Shown here piece by piece: positions 51,710-59,448 of a DNA stretch of 64,000 nucleotides. The stretch is from Solibacillus silvestris_B. Lineage in GTDB: Bacteria; Bacillota; Bacilli; Bacillales_A; Planococcaceae. The DNA is taken from positions 1 to 64,000 of the forward strand of contig NZ_JBQCJW010000009.1 in the NCBI RefSeq assembly GCF_051967575.1, written 5' to 3'. A model generated the notes under the pieces. It worked only from the letters and a program-made list of their open reading frames with translations. It was not told the origin of the DNA and searched no databases. Both the position numbers and the translations under genes were made by a program. Numbering within the stretch: the first letter of the stretch is position 1; every line of letters starts with the position of its first letter.

Positions 51710-53263
51710 ATGTTAGATAATCAAATCAAAGCGCAATTGCAGCAATATTTAACGATGCTTGAAGGTGACTTAGTCATTAAAGTGAGTGTTGCAGATGATA
51801 AAACATCACAAGATATGCTCAATTTAGTAGAAGAACTGGAAAAAATGTCCCCGCGCATTACTGTACAGCATGCATTATTGGAACGTACACCAAGTTTCAG
51901 CATTAATAAAGCAGGGGAAGATTCCGGCATTGTTTTTGCGGGCTTGCCGCTTGGACATGAATTTACGTCATTAGTGTTGGCTCTTTTACAAGTGTCAGGG
52001 CGTGCACCGAAAGTGGATGCCGCGGTTGTCAAGCGTATTCAAGCGATTAAACAGCCGATGAAATTTGAAACATATGTTAGCTTAACATGTCATAACTGTC
52101 CGGATGTTGTCCAGGCATTGAACATTATGGCGGTGCTGAATCCGAATATTTCGAACACGATGATTGAGGGCGGCGCATTCCAGCATGAAGTTAAAGAACG
52201 CGATATTATGGCGGTGCCGACAGTTTTCCTGAACGGCGAAAATTTTGGCGGCGGTCGCATGGAGCTGGAAGATATTTTGACAAAGCTTGGAGAAGTATCG
52301 GACGGCTCGGAATTTGCTGATAAAGAACCTTTTGATGTGCTAGTAGTAGGCGGCGGTCCTGCTGGTTCGGCGGCAGCTATTTATTCGGCGCGTAAAGGAA
52401 TTCGTACAGGTATTGTAGCTGAACGCTTCGGTGGTCAAGTGAATGATACATTATCGATCGAAAATATTATCGGTACAAAAGCAACGGAAGGTCCGGCGTT
52501 TGTATCAAGTTTAGAAGCGCATGTCTTGGATTATGATATTGATGTGATGAAGTCCCAGCGCGCAGCAAAAATAGAGAAAAAAGATTTTATTGAGGTTACA
52601 TTGGAAAATGGCGCGGTATTAAAAGGCAAAACGGTCATCCTTTCTACAGGAGCCCGTTACCGTCAGCTAAATGTGCCAGGTGAGCAAGAATTCAAAAATA
52701 AAGGTGTCGCCTATTGCCCGCACTGTGACGGCCCGATTTTCAAAGGGAAAGATGTAGCGGTAATTGGCGGCGGCAACTCTGGTGTTGAAGCGGCAATCGA
52801 CTTGGCGGGTATTGTGAATCATGTCACATTAATTCAGCGCAGCGAGCAGTTGAAAGCTGATAAAGTGCTGCAGGAACGCGTTCGTAGCTTAAATAACGTA
52901 ACGGTAATTACAAATGCTTTGACGAAGGAAATTACAGGCAGTGATAAAGTGGATGGCTTAACATATGCTGATGCGGTGACAGGTGAAGAAAAGCATATCG
53001 CGCTGCATGGGGTATTCATTCAAATTGGCTTGTTGCCGAATACGGAATTCCTTCATGATGCGGTAGAAATGAATGCACATGGGGAAATCATCGTAGATAA
53101 GCATGGCGCAACAAACTTGCCTGGCGTATTTGCGGCAGGTGATTGCACAGATGCCGCTTATAAGCAAATCGTTATTTCGATGGGTTCCGGCGCAACGGCA
53201 GCTTTAGGCGCATTTGATTATATGATCCGCAATGTGGACGCGCGTGAATTAGTAAAAGCTTAA
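51710..53263 (+). CDS. ahpF: Alkyl hydroperoxide reductase subunit F
   Basis: The 517-residue flavoprotein has two N-terminal thioredoxin-like folds (about 1-195, active CxxC in LTCHNCPDVV), an FAD site VVGGGPAGSAAAIYSAR, the redox disulfide YCPHCDGPIF, and an NAD site IGGGNSGVEAAIDLAG. It passes electrons from NADH to AhpC. Start is by homology to the Bacillus protein. No strong ribosome binding site is visible, and the 216-bp gap after ahpC with a terminator suggests lower expression. Confidence 0.97.
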   Translation: MLDNQIKAQLQQYLTMLEGDLVIKVSVADDKTSQDMLNLVEELEKMSPRITVQHALLERTPSFSINKAGEDSGIVFAGLPLGHEFTSLVLALLQVSGRAPKVDAAVVKRIQAIKQPMKFETYVSLTCHNCPDVVQALNIMAVLNPNISNTMIEGGAFQHEVKERDIMAVPTVFLNGENFGGGRMELEDILTKLGEVSDGSEFADKEPFDVLVVGGGPAGSAAAIYSARKGIRTGIVAERFGGQVNDTLSIENIIGTKATEGPAFVSSLEAHVLDYDIDVMKSQRAAKIEKKDFIEVTLENGAVLKGKTVILSTGARYRQLNVPGEQEFKNKGVAYCPHCDGPIFKGKDVAVIGGGNSGVEAAIDLAGIVNHVTLIQRSEQLKADKVLQERVRSLNNVTVITNALTKEITGSDKVDGLTYADAVTGEEKHIALHGVFIQIGLLPNTEFLHDAVEMNAHGEIIVDKHGATNLPGVFAAGDCTDAAYKQIVISMGSGATAALGAFDYMIRNVDARELVKA

Positions 53264-53268
53264 AAATA

Positions 53269-53306
53269 GATCCGTTGCACGAGAAAAACCGTGCAGCGGA
53301 TTTTTT
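53269..53306 (+). terminator. Rho-independent terminator of ahpF
   Basis: ATCCGTTGCAC pairs with GTGCAGCGGAT around ten bases, then six T residues. Confidence 0.88.
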
Positions 53307-53433
53307 GCGGAAAAGGGGAAGGCCATTAAATAAAAGAAAATACCGCGCTACCAGTTGTTGCGAAGGTATAAGTGTATTCCTTCTAGTTTTCGGGTAATAA
53401 ATACAGTGACTACTAGAAAGGGAGGCTTTTTAA

Positions 53434-53640
53434 ATGAAGGATGAAAAGTTAAAGCATAAAAAGCTCGACAATCCGGATTTGCTGAATACCGAGAAGGAAA
53501 GCATTTTTGATAAAGACAAGGAAATGCAATTTGTCGACCCGGTACCGGTTGAAGAGCTGAATGATGAAGTGAAAGACGAAAAAAATAAGGCGAATACAAA
53601 ATCCACTTCCGGCAGTGAACGAAAAAATCGACCAGATTAA
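53434..53640 (+). CDS. Small charged protein of unknown function
   Basis: This 68-residue protein is rich in Lys, Asp and Glu (KDEKLKHKKLDNPDLLNTE ... DKDKEMQFVDPVPVEELNDE), has no hydrophobic core and is probably disordered. GGGAGG precedes the ATG and a clear terminator follows, so it is likely a real gene. The composition recalls small stress or spore proteins, but nothing specific is recognised. Confidence 0.65.
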   Translation: MKDEKLKHKKLDNPDLLNTEKESIFDKDKEMQFVDPVPVEELNDEVKDEKNKANTKSTSGSERKNRPD

Positions 53641-53647
53641 AAGGGGG

Positions 53648-53681
53648 CTACACAGAATATTGAACTTTCTGTGTAGTTTTT
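53648..53681 (+). terminator. Rho-independent terminator
   Basis: CTACACAGAA pairs with TTCTGTGTAG around nine bases, followed by TTTTTA. Confidence 0.85.
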
Positions 53682-53767
53682 ATTTCTCAAAAAAGCCTCA
53701 TTTCCTTCACAGCATTGCTTGGGCATTTGGATTACAATAAAGGGAAATAGTAAAGGGGCTGTATAAG

Positions 53768-54340
53768 ATGAAATGGAAAATAGCTATAGCCAGTTTGTTT
53801 GCGGCGACGGTTTTAGCTGCTTGCGGAGAGGAAAAGGAAACCGTAAGTGAAGCAATCGAAAAAAATAATGTTGAAGAAACAGAAAAGAGCGCCACGCCAC
53901 AGCAAGCAGATGATATTAAAAACCTAGTGGCTGAATATAGCGCAAACAAAACGACTGACGAAAAAGCTTCAATTACATCGACACAACTAATTGTAACCGA
54001 TGCGAATGACAATGAAATTACATATGCATTGCCGGAGGACGAGTTTTTCGTGTCGATCGCACCATACATTCAGGGAACACACCCTTGCAAAGACCATAGC
54101 TTAACGGGTTGCCAAGGAGAGTTAGTGCAAAAAGAAATAAATGTGTTGATTGAAAATGAAAAAGGCGAAGTTGTAGTGGATGAGGCGATGACGACTTTGG
54201 AAAATGGCTTCATCGATTTATGGCTGCCGCGCAATGAAGCGTTCATTATTGAAATGTCCTATGATGGGAAAAGCGCAACAGGAGATTTGACGACGTTTGA
54301 AGAAGACGGCACTTGTGTGACAACAATGCAATTAACTTAA
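53768..54340 (+). CDS. cueP: CueP-family copper-binding lipoprotein
   Basis: This 190-residue protein has a lipobox (LAAC at about 16-19) and the hallmark of CueP, FFVSIAPYIQGTHPCKDHSL followed by TGCQGEL, then NGFIDLWLPR and a C-terminal TCVTTMQL. In Salmonella CueP holds periplasmic copper; here the lipoprotein form should sit on the outer face of the membrane. The Cys in THPC, TGC and TCV probably bind Cu(I). GGGGCTGTATAAG precedes the ATG. Confidence 0.9.
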   Translation: MKWKIAIASLFAATVLAACGEEKETVSEAIEKNNVEETEKSATPQQADDIKNLVAEYSANKTTDEKASITSTQLIVTDANDNEITYALPEDEFFVSIAPYIQGTHPCKDHSLTGCQGELVQKEINVLIENEKGEVVVDEAMTTLENGFIDLWLPRNEAFIIEMSYDGKSATGDLTTFEEDGTCVTTMQLT

Positions 54341-54351
54341 AATAAAATTAT

Positions 54352-54396
54352 AAGCTCGCAGTAAAGGGGATGGTAACTTTACTGCGGGCTTTTTGT
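54352..54396. terminator. Terminator between cueP and MerR-B12 gene
   Basis: AAGCTCGCAGTAAAG pairs with CTTTACTGCGGGCTT around ten bases, with TTTTT on the plus side. It lies in a convergent gap. Confidence 0.85.
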
Positions 54397-54419
54397 ATAA
54401 AAACAGCAATGATCGCAAA

Positions 54420-55286
54420 TTAATCAGCGTAGGGTATATCGTCAATGGAATGCGCCAATCTCATGGCATTCAATTGGAATTGACCATAATGGAGTTCTGT
54501 GCCTGTCCCGCCGATAAAAAAGGCAATATGCCGATGTGCCTGTGCGAATTTTTCAAGCGTATGAATAGATTGAGCAAATTCAGTAAAGGCGATGTTAGTA
54601 GAGCCTGTCAGCAGCACAATGGACGGTTTTTTCAAAATGATGGCGGATTGGATTGCTGCAGGTGCAGGCGAAGGGCCGAGCATCATTGTTCGGTAACCGC
54701 GCAGCATGCACTGGATGAGCAAAATCTGCATCGGAATTTCGTGTCTTTCCCCGGGCAGACAGCTTCCCAAAACAAGTGGTGCATCGTCCGGTACAAAAAA
54801 GCGGCGGCGAATATGGCTTAAAAAATCACGCACTGTTTGACTGCAAATAGCTTCCTGATATTCACCCCAGACATGATCGCACCAAAGCTTGCCGACTTCA
54901 TGCAAAAATGGCACAATGATTTCGCTAATAAGTTTTTCGACACCGAATTTATGATGGGCCTTTTCAAGGAGATGCAAAATTTCATGTTCATTGCCTTCCG
55001 TACCAGCCTGGATAAGCGCTTTCTGAAAATTACGCGTCGGATTTGCTTCCGGCGAGTTTTTTTGCGCCGAATAATGTGCTATAGCTTGTTTAATAGTCAT
55101 GCCATTATTTATATAGCTTTTCAGTTGCATTAAAATCTGCACTTCATATTCTGTATAAATCCGATAACCATTGTCCAATCTTTCGGGCTGAATAATTTGA
55201 TAACGGTCTTCCCATTTTCGTATTTGTTGTTTAGAAAGGTTTGTAATTTCTGATACTTGTCGAATGGAATACATTTCTTTAGCCAA
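54420..55286 (-). CDS. MerR-type regulator with cobalamin-binding domain (CarH/LitR-like)
   Basis: The protein has 288 residues. A MerR helix-turn-helix (YSIRQVSEITNLSKQQIRKW) is followed by a helical B12-cap (about 85-165) and a Rossmann B12-binding domain (about 170-285; LGSCLPGERHEI, MLGPSPAPAAI, LLTGSTN, FFIGGTG). The ExHxx of the lower-axial His motif is present (GERHEIP). In the cap, the WxxxxxxxxxE spacing is kept (W in KLWCDH, E in YQEA), but the His that follows the Glu in CarH is Ala. It probably represses the divergent MMPL gene. Start TTG, with GGGAGGTG upstream. Confidence 0.85.
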   Translation of the reverse strand: MAKEMYSIRQVSEITNLSKQQIRKWEDRYQIIQPERLDNGYRIYTEYEVQILMQLKSYINNGMTIKQAIAHYSAQKNSPEANPTRNFQKALIQAGTEGNEHEILHLLEKAHHKFGVEKLISEIIVPFLHEVGKLWCDHVWGEYQEAICSQTVRDFLSHIRRRFFVPDDAPLVLGSCLPGERHEIPMQILLIQCMLRGYRTMMLGPSPAPAAIQSAIILKKPSIVLLTGSTNIAFTEFAQSIHTLEKFAQAHRHIAFFIGGTGTELHYGQFQLNAMRLAHSIDDIPYAD

Positions 55287-55357
55287 ATTTTAGCACCTCC
55301 CAGCAAAATATATTATTAAATCCTATTCAATAGAAAATGAAATTGCTTGTCAAATGT

Positions 55358-55387
55358 TTTTCATTTTTTGTACAATGTTTGTATAAT
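55358..55387 (+). promoter_or_regulatory. Three tandem 11-bp repeats overlapping the MMPL promoter
   Basis: TTTTCA (55358), TGTACA (55369) and TGTATA (55380) follow at exact 11-bp steps; the last two lie in the direct repeat TTTGTACAATG-TTTGTATAATC. TATAAT at 55382-55387 is a likely -10, with a weak -35 at the first repeat. A second option is TTGTCA (55347) with 18 bp to TACAAT. The spacing fits a CarH-type oligomer operator. Confidence 0.6.
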
Positions 55388-55460
55388 CTTTTGCGATAGA
55401 TAATGTGTGAAGGGTATTTTCATTTAAAAAGAAAATAAATATTTAAAGGGAGGTTGTATT

Positions 55461-57662
55461 ATGTCAAAACATCCATTGGAAAAATGGGGAAGTGTAATGG
55501 GCGGGAAAAAGACGCGCTGGGTTGTTGCAGCATTATGGATAGTATTTGCAGTCGTATTTGCGCTCATATTCCCGCAAATTAACAGTGTAGAAAATTTTGC
55601 GGGCGATGAAATCCCTGAAACATATACATCGATACAAGCGGGCGATATTATTGAAGAGGAATTTTCATCGGATAGCGGAATTCCGCTGCTGATTACTTGG
55701 TATAACGAATCCGGGCTTACAGAACAGGATTTGACGAATATTCAAGGGTTGTACAAAGAGCTTGAAGAAAATCCTTTAGATGGGCAAGAGACAATTCCGC
55801 CATTCCATGAAATGCCTGTCCAAGCATTGATGGGTGCTTTATCAGAAAATGGTGTGGCGCTTGTCACACCTGTCTTCTTCTCTACAGAGAAAACAACAGA
55901 TGCATTAAAGGAAAATTTAACGGTAATCAAAGAACTTACAGAAGCGCAATTTGACGAAAATCCGTATGATACAAACTTGGAAGATGAGGGACTGCACGCT
56001 CGATTCTCAGGACCGGTCGGAATTTCCATTGATGCGACAAATCTTTTTAAATCAGCGGACGTTCAATTAATGATTGCTACTGTTATCATTATTTTAGTCA
56101 TTTTACTAATTATTTACCGTTCCCCAATTTTGGCGATTATTCCTTTGATCGTTGTAGGGATAGCCTATTTAGTCGTGAGCCCATTACTAGGGGCTATAGC
56201 TGAAAATGGCTGGATTGATAAAGATGCGCAAGCCGTATCGATTATGATCGTTCTTTTATTTGGCGCGGGTACGGACTATTGTTTATTCATGATTACCCGT
56301 TACCGAGACACATTATTAATGGAAGAAAATAAATTTAAAGCGCTAGCTATTGCGGTTCGTGAATCGACAGGTGCGATCATCATGAGCAGCTTAACAGTGG
56401 TGATCGGTTTGGCGACATTAGCTTTAGCGGACTATGGCGCATTTCAGCGTTTCGCGGTCCCGTTTAGCTTTGGCGTGCTAATAACAGGCTTTGCGGTTGT
56501 CACATTACTGCCGGCTGTTCTCGGTATTTTGGGGCGTGCGGCATTTTGGCCTTTTGTTCCGCGTACAGTGGAAGCTGAAAAAGCGTATGCGGAAAAGAAA
56601 AACAAACCGTATAAGCAACGAAAACCAAATCACCGTTATATGCGTGTCATTGGTGAATTTGTCACATCAAAACCGTGGCTTGTCATTGTTGTTGCAGGAG
56701 CGTTTTTGATCGGTTTGGCATTCAATGCTACGACTATTAAATACAATTATGATTTAATTTCCTCATTCCCTGAAGATATGTCTTCGCGCGAAGGGTTTAA
56801 AATTATAGAAGAAAACTTTACACCAGGCGAATTGGCGCCAGTGCAGCTTTTAGTGGATAGTGAAGGCACAGAGCTGGATATTACGGAGCAACTCGCGGCA
56901 CTGCCGTATGTCGGTATAGTAAAAGAAATGCGTACAGGTGAAAAAAACAGCAATATTCAGCTTTACGAAATTGACTTGGACAAAAATCCATATTCAAATG
57001 AAGCGATGGATGATGTCAAGCAAATGAAAGATGATATAAAGTCGATCTTGGCGGAAAATGGCCTGGAAGATGGTCAATTTTGGGTAGGTGGCGAGACGAG
57101 TGCACAATTGGATACGAAAGTCGTACAAACAGGCGATGAAAGCATTATTCAGCCTGTGATGATCATTATCATTTTCATCGTATTATTAGTGTACTTGCGT
57201 GCCATCATTACATCTATTCAAATTATGGCGACTGTTTTAGTTTCCTTCTTCTCCGCTTTAGGTGCCGGCTGGCTGATCATTCATTACGGCTTAGGGCATG
57301 AGGCGATGGCAAGTGCGATTCCGTTATACAGCTTCGTATTTATTATCGCGTTAGGGAATGACTATAATATCTTCATGATTTCGGATGTATGGAAAAACCG
57401 TAAGCGCGGACTATCGCATAAAGAGGCAATTTCAAACGGTATTGCTTCAACAGGTGCGGTCATTACATCTGCAGGTCTGATTTTGGCTGGCACGTTTTTA
57501 GTGCTGGCATCATTGCCGATTCAACTACTGGTGCAATTCGGTATCGTAACGGCTGTCGGGGTATTGCTTGATACGTTTGTCGTTCGCCCATTGCTCGTGC
57601 CGGCACTCATTACGGTATTTGGCAAATGGTCGTATTGGCCGAATAAAAAGCTGCAAAAATAA
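55461..57662 (+). CDS. MMPL-family (RND-like) exporter
   Basis: This 733-residue protein has twelve predicted membrane helices in two halves. Each half has a large extracytoplasmic loop after the first helix (about 35-190 and 415-545), the MMPL/YdfJ layout. The proton-relay-type motifs GAGTDYCLFMITRYRD and ALGNDYNIFMISDVWK are both present. Members export lipids, siderophores or drugs using the proton gradient. GGGAGG precedes the ATG. It is divergent from the MerR-B12 regulator. Confidence 0.9.
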   Translation: MSKHPLEKWGSVMGGKKTRWVVAALWIVFAVVFALIFPQINSVENFAGDEIPETYTSIQAGDIIEEEFSSDSGIPLLITWYNESGLTEQDLTNIQGLYKELEENPLDGQETIPPFHEMPVQALMGALSENGVALVTPVFFSTEKTTDALKENLTVIKELTEAQFDENPYDTNLEDEGLHARFSGPVGISIDATNLFKSADVQLMIATVIIILVILLIIYRSPILAIIPLIVVGIAYLVVSPLLGAIAENGWIDKDAQAVSIMIVLLFGAGTDYCLFMITRYRDTLLMEENKFKALAIAVRESTGAIIMSSLTVVIGLATLALADYGAFQRFAVPFSFGVLITGFAVVTLLPAVLGILGRAAFWPFVPRTVEAEKAYAEKKNKPYKQRKPNHRYMRVIGEFVTSKPWLVIVVAGAFLIGLAFNATTIKYNYDLISSFPEDMSSREGFKIIEENFTPGELAPVQLLVDSEGTELDITEQLAALPYVGIVKEMRTGEKNSNIQLYEIDLDKNPYSNEAMDDVKQMKDDIKSILAENGLEDGQFWVGGETSAQLDTKVVQTGDESIIQPVMIIIIFIVLLVYLRAIITSIQIMATVLVSFFSALGAGWLIIHYGLGHEAMASAIPLYSFVFIIALGNDYNIFMISDVWKNRKRGLSHKEAISNGIASTGAVITSAGLILAGTFLVLASLPIQLLVQFGIVTAVGVLLDTFVVRPLLVPALITVFGKWSYWPNKKLQK

Positions 57663-57663
57663 T

Positions 57664-57708
57664 GAAAGCGTATAGCCCCTCAATATGGGAGGCTATACGC
57701 TTTCTTTT
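57664..57708. terminator. Bidirectional terminator between MMPL and bmrD
   Basis: GAAAGCGTATAGCC pairs with GGCTATACGCTTTC around 13 bases, with TTTTCT on the plus side and AT on the minus side. It sits in the 46-bp convergent gap. Confidence 0.88.
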
Positions 57709-59448
57709 CTATGAAGATGTTAACGAACCTGATTGCAGGCGGTACATAAGCTCGTATTTCCCGCCAAGTGCAACAAGTTCATCGTGATTTCCTTGCTCAA
57801 CAATTTCACCGCGGTCCAATACTAAAATTTTATCCGCATTTTTAATAGTGGAAAGTCGGTGTGCAATGATGAAGGTTGTGCGTCCTTTTTTCAATACATC
57901 CATTGCGTGCTGTATAATCTCTTCTGTTTCCGAGTCGATATTCGATGTCGCTTCATCCAAAATGAGAATAGCCGGGTCGAATGCGAGTGCACGGGCAAAT
58001 GAAATTAATTGGCGTTGGCCAGATGAAAGGGTGCTCCCTTTTTCGATTACCGGTTCATCAATGCCTTTTTCGAATTTCGATAAAACACGGTCACCGCCAA
58101 CAGCTTCAAGCGCCTTTTCTACAGCCTCGCGCGAAATACGCTCATCATTCAAGCTGACATTCGTTGCAATCGTTCCGGTAAATAAATACGGATCTTGCAA
58201 CACGATGCCCATATGCTCACGGATCGCCTGGCGCGGAAGTTTCGTAATATCTTGGCCATCAATGATAATACGCCCTTTTTGCGGGTCATAGAAGCGGAAC
58301 AGCAAATTCATAATCGAACTCTTCCCTGATCCTGTATGGCCGACAAGTGCAATTGTTTCGCCCTGCTTTGCTTCAAAGTGAATGTCTTTAAGAACATATT
58401 CGTCATTTTTATAGGCGAATGAAACATGGTCAAATACGACATTGCCTTTGTAGCGGTCGATTCTTTGCTTGCTTACTTCCTCACCTTGCTGGTCGAGCAG
58501 CTCAAATACGCGGGAACCGGCTACAAGCGACCGTTCCAGCTGAGAGAACTGGTTGACCATATTCGTAATTGGGTTGAAAAGACGAGTAATATAGTCGACA
58601 AATGCATAAAGTGTACCTGCTGACACCGCTTCAGGGAGTGTCATTGATTGTGTACCGAAGTAATAGACGAATATAGCGAACATGCCAAGCCGCAAAATAT
58701 TGACTAAGTTATGCGATGTTGCGGAATCCAGTATTAACAGCTTTCGGTTGTATTTGTAATGCTCATCATTCATATCATCGAATTCATGCTTCATCTGCTC
58801 TTCGCGGCGGAATGCTTGAATAATTGTCATCCCGTTAATCGATTCGTTGATCATCGCATTGATGTCGGCGATTTTCGTCCGGATGACGTGATTGTACTGT
58901 GAAGCGAATTTTCGATATAAAATCATCCAAACATAGACGATTGGAATAAGCAATAATGCTACAAGAGCCATTTTCCAATTTAAAACGAATAATGCTATAT
59001 ATACCCCTGCAATGGTAATAAAGCTGTTCGCAAATTGCGAAAGTACGGTTACGTAAAGGTTCCGGAGAGCCTCTGTATCATTCGTTACACGGGCAACGAC
59101 TTTTCCGGCCGGTAAATTGTCGAAGTATTCAATTGGTAGCTTTTGAATATGGCCAAACACGTCTTTGCGCAATTGCTGAATGACAAAGTTTGCTCCGCGC
59201 TGTAAAAAGATAAACATTGAATAGCGGAACACGGCTGTCAGCACCGATAGCAGGAAGAAAATCGACAGAAAAACAGCTATTGGCTTCACCTGAAGATTTC
59301 CCGGCTCCATATGATGGTCAATAATATATTTTGCGATAAATGGTCCTGCGATATCTGTTGCAACAGCGATCGTTAATAATAATAATCCGATTAGAATCGG
59401 CTTTTTGAATTTTAAGGCGTAGTCATACAGTCTTTTCGATGTACTCAT
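57709..59448 (-). CDS. bmrD: Heterodimeric ABC multidrug exporter subunit BmrD
   Basis: The 579-residue half-transporter has six membrane helices then a nucleotide-binding domain with Walker A GHTGSGKSS, Walker B ILILDEATS (catalytic Glu present), H-loop IAHRLST and a non-canonical signature LSSGQRQLISFARAL. It is the catalytically normal, signature-degenerate partner, matching Bacillus BmrD (YheH). The large extracytoplasmic insertion between helices 1 and 2 of Bacillus BmrD (about 90 residues, from memory) is absent. Its start overlaps the bmrC stop by four bases (ATGA). Confidence 0.9.
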   Translation of the reverse strand: MSTSKRLYDYALKFKKPILIGLLLLTIAVATDIAGPFIAKYIIDHHMEPGNLQVKPIAVFLSIFFLLSVLTAVFRYSMFIFLQRGANFVIQQLRKDVFGHIQKLPIEYFDNLPAGKVVARVTNDTEALRNLYVTVLSQFANSFITIAGVYIALFVLNWKMALVALLLIPIVYVWMILYRKFASQYNHVIRTKIADINAMINESINGMTIIQAFRREEQMKHEFDDMNDEHYKYNRKLLILDSATSHNLVNILRLGMFAIFVYYFGTQSMTLPEAVSAGTLYAFVDYITRLFNPITNMVNQFSQLERSLVAGSRVFELLDQQGEEVSKQRIDRYKGNVVFDHVSFAYKNDEYVLKDIHFEAKQGETIALVGHTGSGKSSIMNLLFRFYDPQKGRIIIDGQDITKLPRQAIREHMGIVLQDPYLFTGTIATNVSLNDERISREAVEKALEAVGGDRVLSKFEKGIDEPVIEKGSTLSSGQRQLISFARALAFDPAILILDEATSNIDSETEEIIQHAMDVLKKGRTTFIIAHRLSTIKNADKILVLDRGEIVEQGNHDELVALGGKYELMYRLQSGSLTSS

